DNA from: Galbitalea soli
GTDB taxonomy: Bacteria; Actinomycetota; Actinomycetes; Actinomycetales; Microbacteriaceae
Direction: 5' to 3'
Assembly: GCF_010686725.1 (NCBI RefSeq)
Contig: NZ_JAAGWZ010000001.1
Coordinates: 310,001-374,000 of the forward strand
DNA: 64,000 nt
The translations under genes and the position numbers were made by a program. Below are positions 54,241-63,408 of this stretch, piece after piece (positions within the stretch are counted from its first letter, which is position 1; each line of letters opens with the position of its first letter). Under the pieces are notes generated by a model. It saw only the letters and a program-made list of their open reading frames with translations, had not been told where the DNA came from and searched no databases.

Positions 54241-54879
54241 CTAGCGGGAGTGCCGGTCCAGCTGCAGCGCGACCGCCTGCGTTCGGCGCTGCAGACCGAG
54301 CTTGCTGAGCAGGCTCGACACGTAGTTCTTGACCGTCTTCTCGGCGAGCGACATCTTCTCGCCGATCTGGCGATTGGTAAGGCCCTGCGCGATGAGCGCG
54401 AGCACCTGCCGCTCGCGGAGGCTGAGGGCCGCGAGCCGCGGGTCCTCCCCCGTCTCGTCGCGCATGTTCTCGACCGCGCGCCTGCGCAGCGCCGGATCCA
54501 GGAGCGAGTGTCCCTGCGATACCCGCCGGATGGCCTCCACCAGGCCGCTGCCGCGCACGTCCTTGAGCACGTAGCCCTTCGCCCCCGCGATGACCGCCGC
54601 GTAGAGCGCCTGATCGTCGTCGTAGGCGGTCAGGATGAGAGAGTGCGTGTCGGGTGCCGCGACCTGCAGGGCACGACAGACGTCGATTCCGCTGCCGTCC
54701 GGGAGCCGCACGTCGAGCACCGCGACGTCGGGTCGGACCGCGGCGATGCGCGCGCGGGCCTGAGCGGCGGTACCGGCCTCGCCGACGATCTCGATGTCGT
54801 CCTCCGCGCCGAGCAGCTCGGCGATGCCGCGGCGGACCACCTCGTGGTCATCCACCAGAAACACCCGGATCGCACTCAT
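54241..54879 (-). CDS. NarL/LuxR-type response regulator, DevR/DosR-like
   Basis: DNA-binding response regulator of a two-component system. 212 residues from the ATG preceded by GAGGTGCGGGT. The receiver domain has VDDHEVV, the phosphorylatable Asp in VLDVRLPDGSG near residue 56 and the conserved Lys in YVLKDVRGSG near 106. A LuxR-type HTH lies at residues about 146-190 (LSLRERQVLALIAQGLTNRQ then KTVKNYVSSLLSKL), typical of DevR/DosR. The ATG overlaps the sensor kinase stop (ATGA). Inferred to bind the GGGACC-GGCCC palindromes nearby. Confidence 0.9.
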   Translation of the reverse strand: MSAIRVFLVDDHEVVRRGIAELLGAEDDIEIVGEAGTAAQARARIAAVRPDVAVLDVRLPDGSGIDVCRALQVAAPDTHSLILTAYDDDQALYAAVIAGAKGYVLKDVRGSGLVEAIRRVSQGHSLLDPALRRRAVENMRDETGEDPRLAALSLRERQVLALIAQGLTNRQIGEKMSLAEKTVKNYVSSLLSKLGLQRRTQAVALQLDRHSR

Positions 54880-56597
54880 ACCCGCACCTCGCTGCTCTCG
54901 CTCCGATAATGCGCGACCCAACTGGCCGTCGCCACGCCGCCGTCGATCTCGAAATCGAAGCTGCCGCCGCGCTGCTCCGCGCGGGCGGCGAGATTCGCGA
55001 TCCCGCTCCGCCTGCCGGATACCTCCTCGGGCGCGCCGTCGTTCGTCACGCGCACCATGACCATTCCGGCGTCGACCGACACCGACACGGAGACGACCGT
55101 CGGGTGCGAGTGGCGCGCCGCGTTGGTGAGGCTCTCGCGGATGACCGCGAGCAGGTCATCCGCCACCGCGTCGTCGATCGCGCTGTCGATGGCCCCCGAG
55201 AAGTCCAGGTGCGGCGGGCGCGGGAAGGCGTCCGCGATCTCGTTGACGACGTCGATGATTCGGTGGCGAACGGTGTCGCCGCGCTGGTTCTGTTCGCTGG
55301 AGAGCGCGAAGATCGCCGTGCGGATCTGCGAGATCGCCGCGTCGATGTTGGTGATCGAGCGGTCGACGCGCTCCATCGCCGGTCCGATGGGAAGGGTGCC
55401 GAGGGTGCTCTGCAACTCCATCCCCGTGGCGAACAGCTGCTGGATCACGTGGTCGTGGAGGTCGCGCGCGATGCGCCCGCGATCCTCGAGGAGCATCATC
55501 CGCTGGCGGTCGGCGCGCGCCTGAGCGAGTTCCATGGCGACGCTGGCCTGCTCGGCGAAATCGGCGGCGAGTTCGAGGTCGGCCCGGGAGAAGCGCGGAC
55601 CGCCCGCCGACCGCACGACGAGAAGCGCCCCGAGGGCTCCCCCGCGCGCCATGAGGGGCAGCGCCATCATCGGTCCGTACTCGGCCGCGTGCTCCCCGAG
55701 CGTGGGCGGGCTGTCGGTCTCGTGCAGGAGCCGCGGCTGCCGAGCGACCATGACGCTCTCCGAGACGGAGTCGGCGGCCGCGAACGTCGTGCCCTCGAAG
55801 TGCTTCTCCCCCGCGCCCCGGGCGATGGTGACGCGCAGGCGCCCCGGCTCCGCCGCGGTCTCGACGACGAGCACCAGGTCGGCGCCGGCCAGAGCGAGGG
55901 TGCGCGTGGCGACGATCTCGAGGGCGTTGCTCTCGTCGGCGGCGAGCAGCGCCTCCGTGACCTCGGCCGAGGCGGCGGACCACGCCTGACGGCGCTTCGT
56001 CTCGGCGAACAGTCGCGCGTTGTCGATGGCGAAGCCGGCCGTCGCGGCGAGCGCGGTCACGAGCTCCTCGTCGGCGTCGCTGAACTCGCCTCGCGCGCTG
56101 TCGGTGAGGTAGAGGTTGCCGTAGACCTCCTCGCGCACGGTGATGGGAACGCCGAGGAAGCTCTGCATGGCGGGATGCTCGGCCGGAAATCCGACGGAGC
56201 GCGGGTCGCGCGTGAGGTGGGCGAGGCGGATGGGGCGCGGGTCGTCGATGACCGCACCGAGAATCCCGTGACCCTGCGGCAGATGGCCGATCGGGGCCGC
56301 CTCCTCGGCGCTGAGGCCGACGTGGATGAACTGCTCAAGCCCGCCCTGGGAGTCGATGACCCCCAGCGCGCCGAACTTCGCGTCGACGAGCTCGACCGCG
56401 GCCTCCACGATCGTGCGCAGGACGACGGGCAGGTCGAGCTGCTGAACCACGGCCTCGTTGGCGCGAAGGAGCGCGCGAAGGCGACCCTGCGTCGTGAGCA
56501 CCTGCTCGGCGATGGTGACGAGATCGCCGAGAGCGCGATCCAACTCGGCCCGGGGCGGGTCCGGGAAGCTGAGCGAGGAAGCGTCGGAGGGCGTCAC
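54876..56597 (-). CDS. GAF-domain sensor histidine kinase, DevS/DosS-like
   Basis: Sensor kinase partner of the response regulator, 573 residues, without membrane segments. Two GAF domains lie at about residues 55-200 and 220-365. Then come HisKA_3 with ARDLHDHVIQQLFATGMELQ near residue 380, and a HATPase domain with ESLTNAARHSHP near 492 and a G-box. The GAF-1 segment VGFPAEHPAMQSFLGVPI is close to that of mycobacterial DosS, whose His in this region is reported as heme ligand, so oxygen or redox sensing is likely but not shown. Divergent from the stress operon. Confidence 0.88.
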   Translation of the reverse strand: MTPSDASSLSFPDPPRAELDRALGDLVTIAEQVLTTQGRLRALLRANEAVVQQLDLPVVLRTIVEAAVELVDAKFGALGVIDSQGGLEQFIHVGLSAEEAAPIGHLPQGHGILGAVIDDPRPIRLAHLTRDPRSVGFPAEHPAMQSFLGVPITVREEVYGNLYLTDSARGEFSDADEELVTALAATAGFAIDNARLFAETKRRQAWSAASAEVTEALLAADESNALEIVATRTLALAGADLVLVVETAAEPGRLRVTIARGAGEKHFEGTTFAAADSVSESVMVARQPRLLHETDSPPTLGEHAAEYGPMMALPLMARGGALGALLVVRSAGGPRFSRADLELAADFAEQASVAMELAQARADRQRMMLLEDRGRIARDLHDHVIQQLFATGMELQSTLGTLPIGPAMERVDRSITNIDAAISQIRTAIFALSSEQNQRGDTVRHRIIDVVNEIADAFPRPPHLDFSGAIDSAIDDAVADDLLAVIRESLTNAARHSHPTVVSVSVSVDAGMVMVRVTNDGAPEEVSGRRSGIANLAARAEQRGGSFDFEIDGGVATASWVAHYRSESSEVRV

Positions 56598-56632
56598 TGT
56601 CCGTCATTCTGTCGTTGGTCCGACCCCCAGCC

Positions 56633-56650
56633 TAGGGACCTATGGCCCTA
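56633..56650. promoter_or_regulatory. DosR-like palindromic box in the sensor/stress-operon divergent promoter
   Basis: TAGGGACCTATGGCCCTA, nearly palindromic, in the 126-base gap between the kinase start and the universal stress protein start. It matches the published DosR core GGGAC-N4-GTCCC except for one inner base of the right half. A second, almost identical site lies upstream of cydA. It could control both directions. Confidence 0.6.
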
Positions 56651-56723
56651 TGGGGCAGGGGGCCGGGGAGGGAAAGTGGGATCCGAACACGCGAGTACCC
56701 GTCCGATACTGCTGGAGGAATGA

Positions 56724-57539
56724 GTGACTGGTCGAATCCTCGTCGGTGCGGACGGTTCCGGTCCCTCCCGTCAGGCGGTGACGTGGGCCGGGCGGCGGGC
56801 GAGGGAGACCGGTGAGACGATCATCCTCGTGGGGGTTCAGGACGGCCGCCACCCCGACCTCCTGGCTGAACTCGAGACCGAGTCGGAGGCGCTCCGGCGC
56901 AACGCACCGACGGCTCAGGTGGAGACCCTGGTGCTCTCTGGCGACCCGATGACCCGTCTCGCGTCCGAGGCCGGGGCAGACGACATGGTCGTGATCGGCA
57001 CGCACAAGACGGGCTTCATCCGCGGTCGAGTCTTCGGCTCCAGCGGGCTCCGGCTCGCGGCCCTCACGCACGCGACCGTCGTCGTGATGCCGAGCTCGAG
57101 CGGCGGGGCCAGATCCGGCATCGTCGTCGGCGTGCGCGACTCGCTCGCCAGCGTCGCGGCCCTCGACTTTGCGGGCCGCGAGGCACGCCGCACCAGCGAG
57201 ATGCTCACCGTCATCGCGGTGGATGACGAAACCGCGGTCGATATCGCGCGCGACTACCTGCGGGCCGAGTTCCCCGATCTCGCGAGCTTCATCCGTCTGC
57301 TTCGCCACCACCCCGCCGAGCGTCTCGTCGAGGCGGCCGAACGGGCGTCCCTGACCGTTCTGGGCTCCACCCCGGCCGACGAGGGCCCGCGCGTGCTCGG
57401 ACCGGTGGTCCACGATGTGCTCCTCAATATCACCGGCCCCACCGCGCTCGTGCGCCCGGCGCCTACACTGGGCACCCACGCGCGAGCGGGCTCCGATCGC
57501 GTGGTCGCCCACCACCTCGGTGAGGGAGGTCAGCCGTGA
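56724..57539 (+). CDS. Tandem universal stress protein
   Basis: Two USP domains in one chain, 271 residues. The first begins TGRILVGADGSGPSRQAVTW and ends with the ATP-binding loop MVVIGTHKTGFIRGRVFGSS; the second is more diverged (GIVVGVRDSLASVAALDFAG) and ends with LTVLGSTPADEGPRVLG and TGPTALVRPA. In mycobacteria tandem USPs are among the main members of the DosR regulon. GTG start after GGAGGA. The stop overlaps the flavodoxin start (GTGA). Confidence 0.9.
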   Translation: MTGRILVGADGSGPSRQAVTWAGRRARETGETIILVGVQDGRHPDLLAELETESEALRRNAPTAQVETLVLSGDPMTRLASEAGADDMVVIGTHKTGFIRGRVFGSSGLRLAALTHATVVVMPSSSGGARSGIVVGVRDSLASVAALDFAGREARRTSEMLTVIAVDDETAVDIARDYLRAEFPDLASFIRLLRHHPAERLVEAAERASLTVLGSTPADEGPRVLGPVVHDVLLNITGPTALVRPAPTLGTHARAGSDRVVAHHLGEGGQP

Positions 57540-58087
57540 AGGCACTCGTCGTCTACGAATCGATGTTCGGAAACACGCGGATGATCGCCGACGACATCGC
57601 CGCGGGCCTCCGCAGCGGCTTCGAGACCGAGGTCGTGCGCGTCGGCGAGGCACCGAGCGAGGTTCCGGAGGGCACGGACCTGCTCGTGGTCGGGGCGCCC
57701 ACCCACGCGATGACGATGAGCCTGCCGCGCACCCGGCGGGAGGCGGCCCGCGAGGTCGAGGACCCGGAACGGGGTCTGCAGCTGGAGCCCCTCGCGCTCG
57801 GGATCGGCGTGCGGGAGTGGATCGGCGCCCTGCCGCCGGCGACCGGCATCTACGCCGCCTTCGACACGCGGGCGACCGCACCCCGCCTGCTCACCGGACG
57901 AGCGGCGACCCGGATCGCCGCGCGCCTCGAGCAGCTCGGTCTCATCGGCTGCGTGCGGCCGGAGAGCTTTCGCGTGACCATGGAGAACGAACTCCTGGCC
58001 GGGGAGGCCGAGCGCGCCCGGGAGTGGGGCGTCGAGGTGGCGGGACTCGCCGGCGCTCGCCTGCGGTCCGGTTCGCGCGCTCGATGA
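57536..58087 (+). CDS. Flavodoxin-domain protein
   Basis: 183 residues with the flavodoxin fold; short-chain flavodoxins are electron carriers and related proteins are FMN-dependent oxidoreductases. The FMN phosphate loop is YESMFGNTRMIADDI at the N terminus; LLVVGAPTHAMTMSLPRTRR provides the second flavin loop. The C terminus is truncated relative to long-chain forms but complete for this type. It is coupled to the stress protein by GTGA and to the P-type ATPase by ATGA, so all three should be translated together. Confidence 0.87.
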   Translation: MKALVVYESMFGNTRMIADDIAAGLRSGFETEVVRVGEAPSEVPEGTDLLVVGAPTHAMTMSLPRTRREAAREVEDPERGLQLEPLALGIGVREWIGALPPATGIYAAFDTRATAPRLLTGRAATRIAARLEQLGLIGCVRPESFRVTMENELLAGEAERAREWGVEVAGLAGARLRSGSRAR

Positions 58088-60675
58088 GGCGGACCGGCCC
58101 CGCCGCAGCCGTCGACGCGAGTTCCGGTGGCGCGCCGTTCTGGTCGGGCCCCGAGGATGCCCTCCTCGCGACCCTCGCCACCACCCGGTCCGGCCTTGCC
58201 GAGGCCGATGTCGCCGCGGTGGCCGACCGGTTCCGTGCCGACGCCCTCGCGTCGCGGGCGCAGCTGCCCTGGTGGCGACTCCTCGTGCGCCAGTTCCTCA
58301 GCCCGATCGTTCTGATCCTGGTCGCGGCCACGATCATCTCGGGAGCGCTGGGCGACCTCGCGGATGCGGCGATCATCATCGTGATCATCCTGCTCTCGGG
58401 TCTGCTCGGCTTCACTCAGGAGCACGGGGCGGGGCGCGCGGTGCGAGCGCTCGTGCAGTCGGTCGCCGTGACGGTGACCGTGCGGCGCGCGGGGGTCGCC
58501 CGGGAGATCCCGCTCGGCGAGGTCGTGCCGGGCGACGTCATCGAGCTCTCGGCGGGCGACCTCGTTCCCGGCGACTGCCGCATCCTCGCGGCGAACGGGC
58601 TCACCGTCGACGAGGCCGCCCTCACCGGTGAGACCTTTCCGGTCGAGAAGCGGCCGGGCGAGTGCGCACCGGAAACCGCGCTCGAGGACCGCGGCAACAC
58701 CGTCTTTCTGGGAACGCACGTCGTCACCGGCTCGGGACTCGCCGTCGTGGCGCGAGTGGGGCGCGCCACCGAGTACGGGCGGATCTCCGACCGGGTCGCG
58801 GCCCGGCGTCCTCCCACGGGCTTCGAACGCGGGCTCACCGCGCTCGGCCTGCTCCTGGGCCGCATCATGATCGTCCTCGTGGTGGCGATCTTCGTGGTCA
58901 ATCTGCTGCTGCAGCGCCCCCTCATCGACTCCGCGCTGTTCTCCCTGGCCCTCGCCGTCGGCCTCACGCCCCAGTTGCTGCCCGCGATCGTGAGCATCAG
59001 CCTCGCCCAGGGTGCCCGGCAGATGGCGAAGCAGCGCGTGATCGTGCGGCGGCTGGACGCGATCGAGGACTTCGGCTCGATGGGCGTGCTGTGCTCCGAC
59101 AAGACCGGCACGATGACCGTGGGCGCCGTCCAGCTCGCGGGCGCCCTCTCCCCCAGCGGGCGCGCGCGGGCCGACGTGCTCGAGCTGGCCAGCCTCAATG
59201 CCGGACTGCAGCTCGGAATGCGCAACCCGATCGATGCCGCGATCGTCGCCGCCCACGCACTTCCCACGGGGGTCCGCGCGCTCGCCGAGGTGCCCTACGA
59301 CTTCAGTCGCCGCAGGCTCAGCATCCTGGTCGAGTCCGCCACCGCTGCCGCCGACTCGGGGACGGGCCCGGTGCTCATCACGAAGGGCGCCTTCGATTCC
59401 GTGCTCGGCTGCTGCAGCCGGGTGCGGTCGGACGGCAACGACGTCGACATCGCCCCGCACCGGGACGCACTGCACGCGAGATTCGCGGCATTCAGCGAGC
59501 AGGGCCTGCGGGTGCTCGCGATGGCGACCGGGCGATCGGCGGATGCGGCCGCCGCGACCGTCGCCGACGAGGACGACCTCGTGTTCCGGGGCTTCCTGAC
59601 CTTCGCCGACCCGATCAAGCCGGGCGCCGACCGCACGATCCGGGCGCTCCAGGACGCGGGGGTGTCGGTCCGGATGCTCACGGGCGACAACCACCTCGTC
59701 GCCGCGCATGTTGCGCGCCAGGTGGGGCTCGCGACCGACGGGGCACTGACGGGAGCGGAGGTGGAGCGCCTCGATGACGCCGGGTTGAGGGGGGTCATCC
59801 CCTCGGTCGAAGTGTTCAGCGAGCTCACGCCGTCGCAGAAGGAGCGCGTGGTCGCGGCCTTCCGGGCGGCCGGCACCGTCGTGGGCTATCTGGGCGACGG
59901 GATCAACGACGCCCCGTCGATCAGCGCGGCCGACGTGGGGATCTCGGTGAGCTCGGCGGTCTCGGTCGCGAAGGAGAGCGCGGCAATCGTGCTGCTCGAG
60001 AAGGACCTCGGCGTGCTGCTCGACGGGGTTCGGCAGGGGCGCCGCACCTTCGCCAACACGATGAAGTACATCTTCATGGCGACGAGCTCGAACTTCGGCA
60101 ACATGCTGAGCATGGCGATCGGCGCCGCCGTTCTGCCCTTCCTGCCGCTGCTCGCGAGCCAGATCCTGTTGCTCAACCTGCTGGGCGACCTGCCCGCGAC
60201 CACGATCGCGACCGACAGCGTCGACGCGGGGCAGCTGCAGCGTCCGCAGCGCTGGAACGTTCACCTCATTCGTCGCTACATGCTCGCGTTCGGTGCGCTC
60301 AGCTCGGTGTTCGACCTCGTCACCTTCGCCGTCCTGCGTCTCGGGCTGCACGCGCACGCGGCCGAGTTCCGCAGCGCCTGGTTCCTGGGATCGGTGCTCA
60401 CCGAGGTCTCGGTGATCGTCGTGCTCCGCACCCGCCGCCCGTTCTGGCGCAGCAGTCCGGCGCGCCCCCTGCTGGCGGCGGGTGCGGCCGTCATCGTCGC
60501 GGCCGTGACCCTGATCTACTCGCCGCTCGCGGACCCGTTCCAGCTGATCCCGCTTCCGGTGACGCTCGTCGCGACCATCGTGGGAATCGTGGCGGCGTAT
60601 CTGGCATCCACCGAGGTGCTCAAGCACTTCTTCTGGCGCACTCCGCGTCGCCGCACCGCTCCCGGCGTGGTCTGA
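58084..60675 (+). CDS. mgtA: P-type ATPase, MgtA-like magnesium/cation transporter
   Basis: 863-residue P3B-type pump. Phosphorylation site CSDKTGTMT near residue 339; actuator TGET near 181; hinge GDGINDAPSISAADVGISV near 604. The helix 4 segment VGLTPQLLPAIVS and NPIDAAIV and the C-terminal ILLLNLLGDLPATTIATDSVD match MgtA/MgtB rather than calcium or heavy-metal pumps. No N-terminal metal domain is seen. The start ATG overlaps the flavodoxin stop; the upstream in-frame extension was trimmed. Cation specificity is inferred. Confidence 0.88.
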   Translation: MRRTGPAAAVDASSGGAPFWSGPEDALLATLATTRSGLAEADVAAVADRFRADALASRAQLPWWRLLVRQFLSPIVLILVAATIISGALGDLADAAIIIVIILLSGLLGFTQEHGAGRAVRALVQSVAVTVTVRRAGVAREIPLGEVVPGDVIELSAGDLVPGDCRILAANGLTVDEAALTGETFPVEKRPGECAPETALEDRGNTVFLGTHVVTGSGLAVVARVGRATEYGRISDRVAARRPPTGFERGLTALGLLLGRIMIVLVVAIFVVNLLLQRPLIDSALFSLALAVGLTPQLLPAIVSISLAQGARQMAKQRVIVRRLDAIEDFGSMGVLCSDKTGTMTVGAVQLAGALSPSGRARADVLELASLNAGLQLGMRNPIDAAIVAAHALPTGVRALAEVPYDFSRRRLSILVESATAAADSGTGPVLITKGAFDSVLGCCSRVRSDGNDVDIAPHRDALHARFAAFSEQGLRVLAMATGRSADAAAATVADEDDLVFRGFLTFADPIKPGADRTIRALQDAGVSVRMLTGDNHLVAAHVARQVGLATDGALTGAEVERLDDAGLRGVIPSVEVFSELTPSQKERVVAAFRAAGTVVGYLGDGINDAPSISAADVGISVSSAVSVAKESAAIVLLEKDLGVLLDGVRQGRRTFANTMKYIFMATSSNFGNMLSMAIGAAVLPFLPLLASQILLLNLLGDLPATTIATDSVDAGQLQRPQRWNVHLIRRYMLAFGALSSVFDLVTFAVLRLGLHAHAAEFRSAWFLGSVLTEVSVIVVLRTRRPFWRSSPARPLLAAGAAVIVAAVTLIYSPLADPFQLIPLPVTLVATIVGIVAAYLASTEVLKHFFWRTPRRRTAPGVV

Positions 60676-60696
60676 GGCGAGGCGTGCGCTGCGCGC

Positions 60697-61725
60697 TCAG
60701 CGCCGGACGGCCGGCACGATGGGGTGCGCCGCGGGAATGTGGTGCGTGCTGATCCGGCGGCGGAACACCCAGTAGGTCCAGCCCTGGTAGAGCAGCACGA
60801 GCGGGAGGCCGAACGCGGTCACGACGCTCATCACCCCGAGGGTGTACGAGCCACTCGACGCGGTGTGCACCGTGAGATCGTTCGCGTGCGACACCGTCGA
60901 CGGCAAGACCACCGGGTAGACCGACGCGAAGAGGGTGAGCGCACCGAGCGCGAGGAAGATCGCGAAGCCGGCGAATGCCCGCCCCTCCCGCCCGCGACGC
61001 GAGTTCAGCCAGGCCCACACGACGGACACGACGGCGGCCGCGATGAGCAGCCAGGTCCAGCCCTTGCCGCCCTGCCACTGCACGATGAGCACCCAGGCGA
61101 CGATCGGGAGCAGGGCGACCGGGGCCCAGCGCGTGGCGAAGCGCCCGGTGCGCTGCCGCACCTCCCCGTCCGTCTTGAGCGCCAGGAAGGCGCCCGCGTG
61201 CACGAGGCAGAATCCGACCACCGCGAGACCGCCGAGGATCGCGTAGCCATTCACCCAGACGAAGGGGCCGCCGACGCGGTCGCCGTTCGAGTCGATCGGC
61301 AGTCCCGTCGTCGTCAGCGCGAGCAGGGCACCGACGCAGAAGGCGACGATCACCGATCCCCAGCCGATCGCGCGATCCCAGAAGCGCGTCCACTGCTCGC
61401 TCACCCCCTTGCCGCGATACTCGATCGCGACCGCCCGGAAGATCAGTCCGATCAGGGCGAGCGTCAGCGGTACGTAGAGGGTGGAGAACAGCGAGGCGTA
61501 CCAGTAGGGGAAGGCGGCGAAGGTCGCGGCACCGGCGGTGAGGAGCCAGACCTCGTTGCCGTCCCACACCGGGCCGATCGTGTTGAGCATGACGCGTCGT
61601 TCGGTGTCGCCGCGAGCGGTGAAGAGCAGGTGCATCCCGACTCCCAGATCGAATCCCTCGAGGATGAGATAGCCGATCCACAGCACGCCGATCGCGAAGA
61701 ACCAAATGGTGGGCAGAACATCCAT
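60697..61725 (-). CDS. cydB: Cytochrome bd ubiquinol/menaquinol oxidase subunit II
   Basis: Subunit II of the bd-type oxidase, 342 residues, about eight membrane helices. The N-terminal helix is WFFAIGVLWIGYLILEGFDLG followed by GVGMHLLF; NTIGPVWDGNEVWLLTAGAA is the family signature. It lies 12 bases after cydA on the same strand, forming a cydAB operon. Cytochrome bd is not proton-pumping and has high oxygen affinity. No cydDC assembly genes are within the window. Convergent with mgtA, 21 bases apart. Confidence 0.96.
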   Translation of the reverse strand: MDVLPTIWFFAIGVLWIGYLILEGFDLGVGMHLLFTARGDTERRVMLNTIGPVWDGNEVWLLTAGAATFAAFPYWYASLFSTLYVPLTLALIGLIFRAVAIEYRGKGVSEQWTRFWDRAIGWGSVIVAFCVGALLALTTTGLPIDSNGDRVGGPFVWVNGYAILGGLAVVGFCLVHAGAFLALKTDGEVRQRTGRFATRWAPVALLPIVAWVLIVQWQGGKGWTWLLIAAAVVSVVWAWLNSRRGREGRAFAGFAIFLALGALTLFASVYPVVLPSTVSHANDLTVHTASSGSYTLGVMSVVTAFGLPLVLLYQGWTYWVFRRRISTHHIPAAHPIVPAVRR

Positions 61726-61737
61726 GGCGGCGGCCTC

Positions 61738-63315
61738 CTAGTAGGCGAACGACAGGACGTCGTCGCTGTCGCGGTCGGTGGGGGTGGTGGGAGTGTCGTC
61801 GTGCGCGGCGAGCTCCGGCATCGCCGAGACGACACCCCCGCGGATGTACCGGACCATGAGTCGCACCTCGACCACCATGAGCGCTCCGTAGACGAGGGTG
61901 AGGGCGATCAGGGAGAACAGCAGCTCGCCCGCGGTCACCCCGGGCGACACGGCGGCGGCGGTGTACATGAACACCCCGTCGATGCCGCCCGGTGTCGGGT
62001 TGGGCGCCACGACGAAGGGCTGGCGTCCCATCTCCGTGAAGATCCACCCGGCCGCGCTCGCGGCGAACGGCGCCTGGATTCCGAGGATCGCCAGTCGCAT
62101 GATCCACACTGACCCCGGCACCGTTCCCTTGCGGGTCAACCAGAGGGCGACCGCGGCGGCGAAGGCGGCGAGGGCACCGAACAGGATCATGAGCCGGAAG
62201 CCCCAGTAGGTGACGGCCATGATCGGCACGTAGCGAATCGCCTCGCCGGCGCGCGAGCCGTAGATCGGGTTGTCGGGCAGCGTGGCGCCGTATTTCGCCT
62301 GGTATTCCGGTACGAGCGCGTCCACGCCCTTCACGGTGGTCGTCATGTTGCCGTTGGCGAGGAACGACAGCAGCCCCGGGATCTCGATGACGCCCACCAC
62401 GTTCGAGCAGTCGGCGGAGCCCACGTCGCCGAGCGACAGCACGGAGAACGAGGTTCCGGTCTGGCAGGCGGCCTCGGCGGCGGCCATCTTCATCGGCTGC
62501 TGCTGGAACATGAGCTTGGCCTGCGCGTCGCCGGTGATCGCGACCCCGGCGAACGCCACGATGGCGACGACGGCGCCCATGCGCAGCGAGCTGAGCCAGA
62601 CCCGGTGGTCGGTGCGGTCGCGACCGGGGATCTCCGGCGCCTCCCCCACGACGACGCGACCCGTCGCATCCACCGTGTCGATGCCGTCGCGGCGCCGACG
62701 CCACAGGTGGTACCACGCGATGCCGAGGAGGAACGCGCCACCCACGCAGAACGCGCCGCACAGGGTGTGCGACCAGGCATTGAGTGCGGTGTTGTTGGTC
62801 AGCACCGCCCAGATGTCGGTCATGACCGGATGCCCGTTCACGAGCTTCACACCGACCGGGTGCTGCATCCACGAGTTGGCGACGATGATGAAGAACGCGG
62901 AGACGAGCGAGCCCGCGACGGCGATCCACAGGGCGGCGAGGTGCATGCGCTTGGGGAGTCGGCTCCAGCCGAAGATCCAGAGGCCGAGGAAGGTCGACTC
63001 GAAGAAGAACGCGAGCAGTCCCTCCATCGCGAGCGGCGCTCCGAAGACGTCCCCGACGAACCGGGAGTACTCGCTCCACGCCATGCCGAACTGGAACTCC
63101 TGCACGATTCCGGTGGCGACGCCGAGGATGAAGTTGATCAGGTAGAGCTTGCCCCAGAACTTGGTCATCCGCAGGTACTGCTCGTTGCCGGTGCGCACCC
63201 AGAGGGTCTGCATGATGGCGACGACGGGACCGAGCCCGAGGGTCAGGGGAACGAGCCAGAAATGGTAGACGGTCGTGATTCCGAATTGCCAGCGGGCAAT
63301 CTCCAGGGGGTCCAC
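61738..63315 (-). CDS. cydA: Cytochrome bd oxidase subunit I
   Basis: Quinol-oxidising heme b and d subunit of cytochrome bd, 525 residues, about nine membrane helices. The N terminus MDPLEIARWQFGITTVYHFWL carries a heme-ligand His near residue 18; LAFFFESTFLGLWIFGWSRL and MQHPVGVKL are characteristic, and the GRQPF motif (TEMGRQPFVVAP) corresponds to the GRQPW of other CydA. The Q-loop is short, the S-type. GTG start. A DosR-like box lies about 100 bases upstream in a 201-base gap before the PPOX gene, so it has its own promoter. Confidence 0.96.
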   Translation of the reverse strand: MDPLEIARWQFGITTVYHFWLVPLTLGLGPVVAIMQTLWVRTGNEQYLRMTKFWGKLYLINFILGVATGIVQEFQFGMAWSEYSRFVGDVFGAPLAMEGLLAFFFESTFLGLWIFGWSRLPKRMHLAALWIAVAGSLVSAFFIIVANSWMQHPVGVKLVNGHPVMTDIWAVLTNNTALNAWSHTLCGAFCVGGAFLLGIAWYHLWRRRRDGIDTVDATGRVVVGEAPEIPGRDRTDHRVWLSSLRMGAVVAIVAFAGVAITGDAQAKLMFQQQPMKMAAAEAACQTGTSFSVLSLGDVGSADCSNVVGVIEIPGLLSFLANGNMTTTVKGVDALVPEYQAKYGATLPDNPIYGSRAGEAIRYVPIMAVTYWGFRLMILFGALAAFAAAVALWLTRKGTVPGSVWIMRLAILGIQAPFAASAAGWIFTEMGRQPFVVAPNPTPGGIDGVFMYTAAAVSPGVTAGELLFSLIALTLVYGALMVVEVRLMVRYIRGGVVSAMPELAAHDDTPTTPTDRDSDDVLSFAY

Positions 63316-63408
63316 GCGGGGCCTTTCGTCGGTCGCTCAGGGCGAGGGGCGATCGCGGGGCTCAGCCACCCCGCTCCCCCACGCTCCCGTACCCGGCCCC
63401 ACCGGGAC

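Noticed and set aside
57850-60627. A 925-codon open frame antisense to the MgtA-type ATPase, and similar long antisense frames (for example 11785-13752 and 3437-5110)
   Set aside because: High-GC codon bias leaves antisense frames open. The compositions are Arg/His/Asp-rich without motifs, and the opposite strand encodes clear conserved proteins.
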